DNA of 64,000 nucleotides from Pseudomonas sp. FP2196 (GTDB lineage Bacteria; Pseudomonadota; Gammaproteobacteria; Pseudomonadales; Pseudomonadaceae): NCBI RefSeq assembly GCF_030687715.1, contig NZ_CP117445.1, positions 685,501 to 749,500 of the forward strand, read 5' to 3'. Shown piece by piece: positions 18,101 to 28,500 of this stretch (position 1 is its first letter; each line of letters starts with the position of its first letter). The notes under the pieces were generated by a model. It saw only the letters and a program-made list of their open reading frames with translations, ran no database searches and was not told where the DNA came from. The position numbers and the translations under genes were made by a program.

Positions 18101-21100
18101 TTCAACGTCATTGAACTGAACACCGCAGAGCTCGCCGGCAAAGTGCTTTCGTCGAATACGCGGCTCGACAGTTTTTTGCAGAGTGGGCCAATAGTCGAGG
18201 CCAAAACGGCGTCGGTCTGGGAAAAGCAAGCGGTGGGGCGCCAGCGCTCGCTGAACGAAAACGCGCGGATGGGGGCCGGTCTGGCGCAACTGGACGCCCG
18301 TTACTGGGCGCACGAATTCGATCAGGCCAGCAGCGTTCTACGAACCGAGCACAAGCTGGGTGGTGAATATTTGCCGCTGCTGGATACGCTTGAGCAGAAG
18401 CCTGATGCGGGTTACAGCGTGACGATGGTGGATGCGCACAATCCGCAGAACACCCAAGTGGTGACCACCCATGATGTCCGGTTCAGCAAGGTCAAACAGC
18501 ATATTCAGCGTCTGGTGAAGACGCTGGCAGGCAAACCTGCCGCCGTGAGTGAAGCCGACGGCGGCAGTCGTTTGAGTTTTGCCTTTGCGATCCAGACGCT
18601 GATCACCGAAATGCGCAATCGCGAATATCAGGCCGGGGAAGGTCAGGTACCGGCGTTGTCGATCGCACTTCAGGTGCAGGTCTATGTCAGCTATGCCCAG
18701 TTGGGTTTTGGTGTATTGAGTGATTCGGTGCAGTTGATCAACCTGGTTCGGCAGGTGGCGGCCAGTGAGCAAGCGCTGGCCCTGCGCCAGTCATCGTTGT
18801 CGGTACGGCTGCTGGGCAAGGCTTCGATGCTGGCCGGGATCGGTTTTTCCGTCGTCAACATCGGCTTCGACATCTATGGTCTGGCGGTGGCGGACAATCA
18901 GGAGCAGCGCTCGCGGCTGGCCACGCAATTGACCTTCAATGTGGCGGCGCTGGGGCTGGACATTGTGGCGCTGGCCGTTGGCGGAACGGTGGGCGCCGCT
19001 GCGGCGGTTCTGTCAGTGCCGTTGCTTGGTGTCGGTATCGGGGTGACGGCCATCGCCAGTAACCTGGGGCAGATCAGTGACAAGGCCAAAGGCGTGGGCG
19101 CGCATTTGCGCAAGGTCAGGAACGCCTATGGATCCGCCGGTTATACCCGCAAGAACGGGGTGTTGCGTTTCGAGCCAGAGGCCGTCATCACGCTGCTGGA
19201 TCTGCAAAAGAATCAGGTCAGCTTTGACAGTCAGAAGTTCTATCCCATGGTTCGCGGTGGTTTGGGGTTGCCGGAATTCAACGACGATCCCAGGCAAATT
19301 CACCGGGCAATCGATATTCGAGAAGCGCTGAAGCTTCCCGGCAGGATTGGCCTGATCCGGGTTGTCCCCGACGATATCCAGACTGTGGTGCTGCCCTGTA
19401 CGCCTATCTGCTATTACGGTTACGAATACCAACTGGGCACGCCGGGATATGCCTATCAGACTATGCCGGGAGAACGGCGCGAACCCAGGGCCTGGAGTGA
19501 GGTTCCCACATCGGTATTCTCCGGTTTTTTCCCCGGCCTGGCGCTGGCGAGTCATTTCGACGACCGGATCGAAACCAGGTATCCGGACTTGCGCAACAGC
19601 GCCGTTGAGAAGCTGGAGTACGACGAGCATGGTAACCAGCGGTTCTATTTCACCGTCAACACGCCGTTCCCGCACATTCTGTACAAGTTGCATCCGATCT
19701 ATAAGCCGACCCATATCGAGGTGCGGCTGGATGAGCATGTGCGTCAGCTACTGATTCCTGAGCTGCCGCCGGAATGGAAAAAACTGATCTCCTATGCGAT
19801 TACCGCTCAGTCAGGTCTTTATCAGCTGTGGCTGACTCCCGGCATTACAGCGGTGACGCTCGATGATGTCAGCTACGCCAAATGGGTGATTCACGCACCT
19901 TGGGCAAATCTCGAACGCGTCACTTTCGCCGACTCGAAGCTGATCGTCGACGACATTGTGCTCAACGCCTTCGAAGGCATGATCGAATTGGCCAAGGGGG
20001 AGCTGTTCCAGGTGGACTGGCAGGAAAAAAGATTGCTTCTGCGGTCTGTCTCGCTCGAAGCCGGGCGCACGTCGGCGCAGGTACTTTCACATATCCGTAA
20101 ACGGGCCAGGGAAAAGCGATTGGTATCGGCCTATGTGCCGCTTTACAAGTACACGGTGCCCTCGACCTCCGCCAGCCAACCGCTATTGACCACCGCCTAC
20201 TATGAGGTTGCGCGTGATCGCTTGCTCTACGCGCGCAATTTGCCGAAAGCGGTCAACGATGGCGTCGTTCTCGGTGGTGCCAACCGGCAACACGCCTGGT
20301 TCTACCACCCGGATCATGCAACGCTCTGGCGCGTCGATGCGGTGACCGGCACGGTCATCCACCGTTATCGACTGATGAACCCGGCGAGCGGTGCAAGGAT
20401 CATCGGCTGTGTTCAGGATGCGAACAGCACTCTGCGGATATCGCAGCGAATGCTGGAGCAGAGCGAGGTCGAAACGACCCTGGAGTATCGGATAACAGGT
20501 TGGGCCATCGAGTTGACGGGTATCAAGACCTCATCCTTGCAGCGCGACTACGTCCACAAGCCCGGTGCGGTTTACTGGTCTTCCTTGATACATCACTTTG
20601 CCACGTCGCGCCCTTTCAAGGATGCAACGCCTGGCATGGGGGGCGAGATCAGCACCGGAGTACTCGCCACATTTGTGCATGCGCGTGCCTACGTTCTTGA
20701 AGGGCTGCGTGATCAGGCCTGGCTTGGCCTGAGCAGTGGCCGCTATTTCCGTGCGGGGCTGGGTCGTCAGCGGGACATGGTGATGCTGGTGCCGCATAAA
20801 CCCCAGGACTTCGCGATGCTCTTTTACAGTAAAGAGTACGGGGAAATCAGCCGTGGTATCGAACCTCGAACAGCAGGGGCCGAGTATAGAAATGAAGTGA
20901 TCGAAAGGGGCGTCAGCGAGGTTACCCGGGCAGGCGAACATTACATTGCCACCAAGAACGATGGCCGTTTGTTCGAGATCGACCCATTGGGGACGTTGAA
21001 GTTTGTCGGTCTTGGTCAGCGTTGGCTGCAACGTCACCCGGATTGGCTCAGCGCATTACCTGCACTGGCCGCCACGTATCGAGAGGCGCCTTTCCCGATC

Positions 21101-22258
21101 ATCGGTTTGGGCGGTGTTTGCGGCAGTGCGTTGCTCGCGGTGTGGTGTATCGAGGAGCAGGTGCTGCTGGCCGATGTCGCCGGCGGTAAAGAACTGGCGT
21201 TGCTTGGGCTGACCCCGGACAAACAAGCCGCCTGGCTACTGGATGTCTCGGCCGGGCAACTCTATCGCCAAGCGCTGGTGTCGATCGAGGCATTACGCGA
21301 GGCATTTGCCACGGGCACCCGGCTGCTGGACCCCGAGCAGTTGCCGATGGCGAAAAAAGTCTGGGACCAATGGTCATTTGCCGAAGTGCTGGTGCAGGGG
21401 CAAGGCTTGCTCGGGCGTACCCGCGAAGGCGTCAACCTGGAACTGCTGGATCAGCAACCGGCACGTATCGTCGGCGTCGAAAAACAATGGGCGTCTATTG
21501 CCGGACAGACTCCGGAGCAATTGCAGGCCCGCTTGAAGACGTTGCTCAAAGGACAGTCCCATGCACCGTTTCTGCACGTCGAAAACTCTTCGGATCGCTA
21601 CACGTACTTTGTGCCGGAACTGGACCAACTGTTCGATATTTCCGGCCGGGCTGATGGCCACTGGGCGGTATTTCTTGGCACGCGCAACCAGTCGAAAGCG
21701 ATGCTCTTCGATCCGTTGGATAGCCTGAACTCCAGTCGAGAGTCGGAACATGCCCTTTGGGTGCCTGGCCAATACGCCCGGCGCGAGGGTGAAGTGCTGT
21801 CGCTTGAGATGAGCGGTGAGGTCACTGATGTCCTGGACATGTTGCCTGACGGGGTCGACAAGTTGATCCTGGGGTTTGGCGCGCAGGCGTTGAGTTATCG
21901 AGTGTCGGAGCAAGCCTGGCAACGGCTGGATTGCATTGTGGTCGATCCCCGGCGCCCGTTGGGAGCAGAAAGCACCAGCGTCTGCACGCTGATGCTGGAT
22001 ATGGACGCCAATGAACGCCTGTTGGTGTCGTTGGTCGACGGACAATTGGTGTTCACTGACTCGGACAACGCCCACAGCCTGATCGTGCGGGATGTCGTGG
22101 CGCAAGGTGAAGAGCAGGGCGTAGCGATGCAGATCGGCATCAAGATTCGCGCAAAGCAATACCTGCGGGGAACCGGGGAGTGGCTCAACGCCTTGTCAGC
22201 AGCGCGAGGCGGTGAAGGACATTCCTCAGTGGAAACACTGATAAAGCAGTTACATTGA
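15176..22258 (+). CDS. Giant multidomain toxin 1: TcdA/B-type glycosyltransferase, C58-like protease, pore-forming region
   Basis: This is a 2360-aa protein. Residues about 105-530 are a GT44 (TcdA/TcdB catalytic) domain: 'VMHFVWVGG' with Trp116, 'FAAASDVVRL', and 'GGRYSDMDYLPPL' with DxD Asp299/Asp301; 'LTGPGAA' occurs near 495. Residues about 815-960 match the C58-like cysteine protease of lymphostatin/YopT: 'RRCYPLALLMAAA' (Cys827), 'GNHAMLVAK' (His914) and 'FYEPNF', where Glu933 replaces the usual Asp. A hydrophobic block at about 1212-1297 followed by 'VVLPCTPICYYGYEYQLG' resembles the TcdA/TcdB pore-forming domain. The remaining ~900 residues contain strand-rich repeats. There is no signal peptide and there are no clostridial CROP repeats. 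The start at 15176 aligns with the N-terminus of the neighbouring paralogue; the frame extends to a TTG at 15107. It probably glycosylates a host protein after entry; target and secretion route are unknown. Confidence 0.85.
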   Translation: MGTSESHQGRSAFISSQEYSAIKTVLSEFSGSAEYATLVRHYQVVNKTVDLAEKVLSAKLFQETLASLLRQKVTPVPSAIDQIYDGLKQYVTTLSDTVILLSGAAAPVPKVMHFVWVGGSEVGNIQRDYMNIWREVLKPQDYKFNLWYDSDALLAFEMNRVILDSARVHAMASGGSDVTQSRLLSQMIEDRARVLKNQMFDYLNQPQWAGRTDEARIELMVRAYGKDRATLEAFRQRCLDTHQAMAGQDLQLRDVKHEFAGHFLQDVYQREVGMRGNFAAASDVVRLQAEYLEGGRYSDMDYLPPLAEKLGGVDISGFSDDQRLGVLQLLLNHNEALMPGRDRQRYVDKTDKIPARDKDALLAFARSQPDVHDLFVAPRDAPVPENGFRMGTQFDREMNAHFVAHAQSGMTLAIMQLIRFNYDALQAVERKAAEAGINWAQSDRLLDVIENVLNEKRAEGRLNQSVNDFLSNLGQAIFGYYQDGIRTEARGTITLTGPGAAITGIRQYIETHLHADSHVAIQERLRLAEGYNVNTEEEMISGWTVNDDPEQWLAKEQEKWQTGKLKSRYAGDLNDLLKGQTLTFKQGWPLIEGRPVLLTSVLQQLIEALGDPFIRAMKDKLSGDITFDKPVAIGFDVRQQILAQSVSELPPSHGAESTSHLNELFTRVVHGSLTVEQLSPLLRVMLGGMFGATRLDTSGFEGAWQRAMDLATQTAEGGLYARYNAIEKALHQHASPAFEAGLANALQPGTHTARELKVLALTDPLTLHQWGERIGQINSTAQREYHTQILTRGAQVRAELFMAGAISARQMPQDLLMRTPGDPGRRCYPLALLMAAALTHGDSAERVLIGRVANASLTPEDADSRALLSALDELQALRLSDVGKPQGTHSLESIAQTLEAKTAPSVMLLDTGNHAMLVAKMRMGSQTVYRFYEPNFAIYGFSRVEELKQGMQRYLAGDSGAMARLYGLADGEAARFNVIELNTAELAGKVLSSNTRLDSFLQSGPIVEAKTASVWEKQAVGRQRSLNENARMGAGLAQLDARYWAHEFDQASSVLRTEHKLGGEYLPLLDTLEQKPDAGYSVTMVDAHNPQNTQVVTTHDVRFSKVKQHIQRLVKTLAGKPAAVSEADGGSRLSFAFAIQTLITEMRNREYQAGEGQVPALSIALQVQVYVSYAQLGFGVLSDSVQLINLVRQVAASEQALALRQSSLSVRLLGKASMLAGIGFSVVNIGFDIYGLAVADNQEQRSRLATQLTFNVAALGLDIVALAVGGTVGAAAAVLSVPLLGVGIGVTAIASNLGQISDKAKGVGAHLRKVRNAYGSAGYTRKNGVLRFEPEAVITLLDLQKNQVSFDSQKFYPMVRGGLGLPEFNDDPRQIHRAIDIREALKLPGRIGLIRVVPDDIQTVVLPCTPICYYGYEYQLGTPGYAYQTMPGERREPRAWSEVPTSVFSGFFPGLALASHFDDRIETRYPDLRNSAVEKLEYDEHGNQRFYFTVNTPFPHILYKLHPIYKPTHIEVRLDEHVRQLLIPELPPEWKKLISYAITAQSGLYQLWLTPGITAVTLDDVSYAKWVIHAPWANLERVTFADSKLIVDDIVLNAFEGMIELAKGELFQVDWQEKRLLLRSVSLEAGRTSAQVLSHIRKRAREKRLVSAYVPLYKYTVPSTSASQPLLTTAYYEVARDRLLYARNLPKAVNDGVVLGGANRQHAWFYHPDHATLWRVDAVTGTVIHRYRLMNPASGARIIGCVQDANSTLRISQRMLEQSEVETTLEYRITGWAIELTGIKTSSLQRDYVHKPGAVYWSSLIHHFATSRPFKDATPGMGGEISTGVLATFVHARAYVLEGLRDQAWLGLSSGRYFRAGLGRQRDMVMLVPHKPQDFAMLFYSKEYGEISRGIEPRTAGAEYRNEVIERGVSEVTRAGEHYIATKNDGRLFEIDPLGTLKFVGLGQRWLQRHPDWLSALPALAATYREAPFPIIGLGGVCGSALLAVWCIEEQVLLADVAGGKELALLGLTPDKQAAWLLDVSAGQLYRQALVSIEALREAFATGTRLLDPEQLPMAKKVWDQWSFAEVLVQGQGLLGRTREGVNLELLDQQPARIVGVEKQWASIAGQTPEQLQARLKTLLKGQSHAPFLHVENSSDRYTYFVPELDQLFDISGRADGHWAVFLGTRNQSKAMLFDPLDSLNSSRESEHALWVPGQYARREGEVLSLEMSGEVTDVLDMLPDGVDKLILGFGAQALSYRVSEQAWQRLDCIVVDPRRPLGAESTSVCTLMLDMDANERLLVSLVDGQLVFTDSDNAHSLIVRDVVAQGEEQGVAMQIGIKIRAKQYLRGTGEWLNALSAARGGEGHSSVETLIKQLH

Positions 22259-22282
22259 AATATCAAGTCAAACTGAAAGTGC

Positions 22283-22320
22283 AGGGTCGCGAATATATAT
22301 TCGCGGCCCTTTTATTTTTA
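22283..22320 (+). terminator. Rho-independent terminator of toxin gene 1
   Basis: AGGGTCGCGAATAT and ATATTCGCGGCCCT pair as a stem, followed by TTTTATTTTTA. It is 25 bases past the stop, so the two toxin genes are probably separate transcription units. Confidence 0.85.
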
Positions 22321-22542
22321 ATTGGTTTTAATTTGTGTTCTGTTGCTCAGGTTTTATGGGTGTTTTTCCCATGAGGGGTTGCAGTGAAATATACAGAGTG
22401 AAATTTATTATTCTCTCGCACTGATGTCTTGTTTGGTGTTTTTGGTCTTTGAAAGAAATTGAGTTTTATCTCGTTTGAGTTTTGGATTTGTTGGTGGCTA
22501 GCTTGGCTCAGGAATATTCTGTGAAAGTCACTGGGGTAAGTT
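22321..22542 (+). promoter_or_regulatory. T-rich leader and promoter region of toxin gene 2
   Basis: These 222 bases are markedly T-rich compared with the surroundings and have no credible ORF. A small stem ATGGG/CCCAT occurs at 22357-22372. The start codon is preceded by GGGGTAAGTT, which resembles the GGGGATGTA before toxin gene 1. No confident -10/-35 pair was assigned. Confidence 0.4.
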
Positions 22543-25500
22543 ATGTCAAATGTTGAAGCTATAAGTAATGATAACTACGTTAACTTTTCTGAGCTGTTCA
22601 GGCGTACGGATTTCGAGCGTGCACTGTCGCTGCATAAAGAAAGCAAGCATTATGAAGCCCTGTTGCGTTATTACTCCGCCTGTGTGAGTGCCAACGATCC
22701 GCAGCAGTTGATTGAACCACTGAGATTATTGCGCCAGACACTGCAACAACTGTTGGGCAATAGTCGAGTGCGGCGGGAGTTGGAACCGCCGGTGGCGACG
22801 ATTGAAAAACCGGCCGCAGAGCTTTCGCGGATTTACGATAAAGTCGAAGCCTTCGAATCACGCGTTCATCTCGGCGTCGAACTGATTAAAACTGTGTCGA
22901 CCCCCGTTCCAAAGACCCTGCACTTCGTCTGGCTTGGTGGCGGCGTCGGCCCCATCCAGCGTGACTACCTCAATGTCTGGAAACAGGTACTCACCGGGCA
23001 GGGTTACACCCTTAATCTCTGGTTCGACAGTGACGCGTTACTGGCGTATCAGACCAATAAACTGATTGTCGAAGCGGCCAAGGCGGATGCCTTGGCGCAG
23101 GTCGCAGGTAAAGCAATTGCCGAAGATGCACTGGCCGATCTTTACGAAGCGCGCGCCATTGTGCTCAAGCAGCAGATGCAGGCGCACATCGATGCCGCCG
23201 TGGCTAACGGTCAATCCGCCGATGACGCCCGCATTGATTTGCTGGTTAGCGCCTATGGCCAGGACGAGGCGCAACTGCAGGCACTCAGAGAACAACATCG
23301 CCGCAGCTTGCAAGGCATTTCGGGTGGTGATCTGCAGTTGCGTGATCTCGACAACGCGACAACGCCGTTACAACTTCAAGATATCTATGAACGGGAAATC
23401 CGTTTGCGCGGCAATCTGGCGGCCGCATCGGATGTCGTGCGTGCCGAAGTCCTGCACGGGGAAGGCGGCAGCTATGCCGATGTCGACAACCTGCCGCCTC
23501 TTGTGGAAAACCTGAGCGGTGTCGACCTCAATGTTTTGAGCGTCGACGCCCGTCTGGGCATTCTGCAGTTGCTGCTCAATCACAACCCCGAATGGATGCC
23601 GGGCCGTCAGTCGTCCAACAGTTACGCCAAAAGAATTCCGGCAGAGCATCTAGCGACGCTTGAAGCGTTCGCCAAAAGCGGCCCGGCACTGAGTCAGGTT
23701 TTCCAGGCGCCGACCGATTTGCTGGCGCGACCGTTCATGTTGCGCGCGGTGGCCGAAGGCAGTTCGATGACCAATGCATTCTTGATGGCGCATGCCGGGT
23801 CGGCGACGCTGCAAGCGGTTATCGAGCGCATCCGCTTCAATTACCGGTTGGTCGACGAAACCCTGCAGCTGGCTGCGCAACGCAATGTCGCACTGACGGA
23901 CTTCGACGGTGTGCTGCCGCTGGCGCTGACCGTTCTGGAAAAAACCTACGGCCCGCTGCGCGAACTGCCGAACCAGGAGGAGATCCTCGCAGGCTTTCTC
24001 GCCAGTGCTGCCGCCAGCTACTTCAGTGACGGCATCCGTCCTCAAAGTGAAGGCACCATCTATCTGACCGGCCCCGGCGCTATACGCGACGGCATGGCCG
24101 ATTACGCCAAGGCACACCTGACCCCCGGGCAAGCCGAGATGATCCGCGCCGAAGCGTCCATTGCGCGCTATGCGTCGGTCAACCGTGCCACCGAAGAAGA
24201 GCTGGATCACTCCTGGAAAGACAACGCGAACGACCCGGTGAAATGGGTGGAGGACGAGCAGGCGCGCTGGCAGCAAGGTCAGTACACCACCCGTTACAAG
24301 GGCGATATCGCACAGTTGCTCAAAGGTTCGACCATTGAGTTCGAACAAGGCTGGCCGTTGATTGAAGGTAGAGCGGTGTTATTGACTGACGTATTGCAGC
24401 GTCTGGTCGACGGGCTTGGCGAACCTTTCACTGAGGCCATGCGACAGGGGCATGATGGTGCAATCGGGTTCGAGAAGTTGTTGCCGTTGAGTTTTGCCGA
24501 CCGTCAGTTGATCAGGAATCAGCCACTCAATGCGCGGCCTCCGGTATTTCTCAACGATCAGCGATTGCGGAATCTGGGGCTGGATGAAGTGTTGAGTGCG
24601 CTGGCCCATGGCGAACTGTCTCTCGTCGAGACCACGCCACTGCAACGTCTGTCACTGGGCGTGTTGCTGGGGATTGATTCACTGCACAGCCAGAACTTCG
24701 ACCGCTTCAGTGGCGAACTGGACAACCTGGCCAACAGCGTCCGTGAGTTGGGAGCTTCGAATCGTTACGCAGTCATTGAACGACGTCTCTACAGTCGCCG
24801 TGATGCGCAGTTTCTTAGCGGTCTTGCCGGCGATATCGCAGAGTCGGCCGCATCGATCAGCGCGCTGGATCTGAAAAAATCCGCACTGATGAAGGCACAA
24901 ACTCTTCAGCAGTGGGGCCGATACGCCGCGCAAATTCAACAGACAGCCACCCTTGAACATCGCTTGCAGATCAGCGAACGGATGGATCAGGTGCTCGGCC
25001 AAATCGAGGCCAGCAGCGTAAAACCGGTGCCACAGGATTTATTGCTGGGTGGTGCCGGCGAAGCCATCGGCGGGCGCTGTTATCCCTTGGCACTGATGAT
25101 GGCTGCCGCGTTTGCAACGGGGGAAATGGCTTCTCATCGATTGCGTGAACGTTTTTATCTGTCCGTCATTGAGCCGCAACAGAGTGATTCGCAAGCTTTC
25201 GTGCAAGTGCTGGAGGAGCTGCGAAGTGCTCAACTGAGCGAAGTGGGAACGACGCTCAGTCGTGCTGATCTGACACAGCTCACCGCTGCACTGGAGAGCG
25301 ATGCCAGCCCCCGAACATTAATGCTCAACACTGATAACCACTCGATGCTGGTGGCGAAAACCGTCGTGGGTGCGCAAGACCTCTATCATTTTTACGACCC
25401 CAACTTCGGTCTGTTTGAATTTGAAAGTGCTGCCATGTTCAAGCGGGCGCTCGAGCACTTTTTTCTGAAAGTGGGTATGGCCAAATACTATGCCGCGTAC

Positions 25501-28500
25501 GGTGGCAGTGTTCGCCCGACCTTCGATCTGATTGAACTGGACGGTGCAAAAGTAGCGGCCTTGCCATTGTCCGGCGGGATCGATGTGGCGAAAGTGCTGA
25601 CGAACGATGCGTTACCAGGGCAAACGCCGGGCAAGCTGCGTCAGCGTCTGAACAGCGCCCACGGTCGATCGCTGGTCGACAATTTGCATTTGGGTGCCAG
25701 TCTGCTTGGGCTGGATGGCCATTGGTGGGGGCGGCAAATTGCGGGCGCTACCACTGCGTTGCAAGAGCTGCATCCCTCGGTCACGCCGTGGGTACCGTTG
25801 TTCGAAACGCTGGAGATCACCGCTGAAGGCAAATATCGGCTGAGTCTCGTCGACTCCTCGACGCCCGAACATGTGGTTCAAGTGGTCAGTGATGACCACC
25901 GATTGTTGCGGATCAAGAACTGGCTGTCCGAGCAGTTCTCCACTCTGGCACGCAAACCGCTCGACAGCGTCGGTGTACTGGATCCGACGGAGGCCGGCGC
26001 TGTTCATACCTTGAACGCAGGGTTCTCGATTCAGGCGCTGATGAATGCCTTGCGTGGACGTGAAGGCGAGGACCGGACCCTGACTACCGCGGTGCGCTTG
26101 CACGCCTACCTCAATTACGCGCAGTTGGTGCATGGCAATGTCGTGGACGTGGTCGGTCTGATTCAACTGGTCAAAACCGCGCTGGGCGAGGAGAAGATCA
26201 TCGCCCGCACCTGTGCCTCGGTCGTCACCGAAGCCTTGGGGCATGCGGCCAATGAAGGTGTGGGCGCCGTGCTGGGGCTGGCAAACGTTGGTTTTGATAT
26301 CTACCAGTTGGCGAGCGCACAGAACGACATCGAAAAAGCGCAGTTCGGTACGCAATTAGCTTTTGACTCGGCCAGCCTGGCATTGACTGCCGGGGGCGTC
26401 GGTGCCGCCGTGGCTGGCGCATCCACCGCCGCTGCAGTGTTGGGTGGTGCCGGGGTGATTCTGGGCGGGCTCGCGGTCGGGGTCGCGGCGCTCGCCCAGG
26501 GGTTTGCCGGCATTGCGCGCAACGCTCAGGAAGTCGGAACGTTTTTTGCGGACATGGAAGACGCCTATCGCGGGCTCGGTTACCACTTCGATGACGCGCT
26601 GGGGGCGTGGATTACGCACCCGTCGCTGATTGTCAAAAGCATCGACCTGGCCGCTGGCAAGGTGCTGTTCGACAGCCAGAAGCTCTACCCGTTGCGCGAC
26701 CACTTCGGCGTCCCGGACTTTGACTCCGATTACGCTCGGGCGATCAATATCCGTCAGCAATTAGGCTTGCCCGGACAGATCGAATTCTTACCGGCTGCCA
26801 GACAAACCATCGTCCTGCCGTGTACGCCTCAGACTTGTTATGGGTATGAGTACAAGGCGCTACCGTTTGCCTCTTCGCGGCATGATCGCGGTTTCGATAC
26901 CGCCCGCCGCCTGGAAAGAAAACTGGCAGACGGCCAATGGCTGTTTCTGTTTTCGTTTTACTCATTTCCTTCGCATTACATTGTTCATCGTCTGTTTCCT
27001 CAATATCGCGACACCGTCATCGACGTTCATCTCGATGCGGTCGAACGCACCCTGGTAGTGCCGTCGCTGCCGACGGCCTGGCGGGGCAAGGTGTCGTATC
27101 GGATTTCCAGCGCCGGTGCGTCCTGTTCCGTGCTGCTCAATCACGGCGCCAGTATCGAATTGCACGCGCCGAGCCGAAGCCAGAGCCGCTGGGTGCTGCA
27201 GGCTGGCTGGGCCAGCGAAGAGAGCATCCGGATCGAACCCTGTGGCGAGCTGTACATCGGCGATGTTCACGTGAAGATATCCGGCCATGGACGCCATTCG
27301 GTGTTGATTCGGACGGCCAATCAGCAACTGTTCAGCGTTGACTTTGGCGAGCGTCAGTTGAATATCATTCAACAAAGCGCACATGAAGGGCTTGATGAGC
27401 AAGCGTTGCTCAAGCACTACAAAATCCTCGCCCGGGAGCATCGTCTGGTGATGCCGTATACACCGGTGCATGACTGGCTGATTCCGTTCGAGTCGCCTCA
27501 GGAACCGCGTTACACCACGGCCTGGTATGACGCCCGGGAAGAGCGTTTTCTTTACATTCGCAACGAGAAAATCGCCGATACCGAGGACGCCCAATTGGCC
27601 TTGGTGGCCAACGGATTTGCCTATTTCTACCTCACGGACAGCTATGACATCTGGCAGGTCGATGTGGTCAGCGGGCTGCTCAAGGTTCGGTACCGGTTAC
27701 TGCTGCCGGAGGGTAAAAGCGCGATTGGCCCCGTCGAAGTCGATGAGCACGGCGTGATTCATTTGATACAAACCGTCAGCAGCCCTCAGGGCACCCGCCG
27801 GTTCAATTACCTGATTCACCAGGAGCGGTTGCTGTTGAGTTCCGTCACTCATGCAATGGCGCGGGAACTGCAAGCGAGCGCGTTCGCCCACGAGTCGCTG
27901 GCCGACTGGTCAACGGTGTTGGGCAAGTACACGATGGCTCATCCCAGCGCTGAACGGGACGGTGCGACGACGGTTGACTGGCAGCCGGCGACTTACGTTT
28001 CGGTCAGCTGGAAATTCGCACCTGACAGGCGTGACATCGTATGGGTTCGCAGCCGTGATCGATTGTTGATCCACCCGTTGCCGCTTCCTCGCCATACCCG
28101 TGGCTGGCCCGACTCGATCAAGAATCTGACCGATCTGGTGCTGCTGCCCATGGCGGGCGCAAGCGATGTGTATTTCATCTACAACCGCCTCGACCAGGTT
28201 CTTTGCCGACTACAACGCGACGGGATGCAGGGCCAGCAGCAGTGGTCGCATCGTTGGGTCGAGCCAGAAGGGCTCAAGCATATTGTGGCGGTCGAGAACG
28301 GCTACCTGATACTGGATGAAGAGGGCCGACTCTTTAACCTGACCGCACAAGGTGAGGCGCAATTGCACGGTGTCGGCGAGCAGTGGCTCAAGGGGCGTGC
28401 GCATTGGTGGCAGGCACTGGAACCGATCGCCAAACGTTACCCGGTGGAGCGTTTTGCGATTGTCGGATTACGCAATGCCGCCGGTGACGGCCAACTGAGT

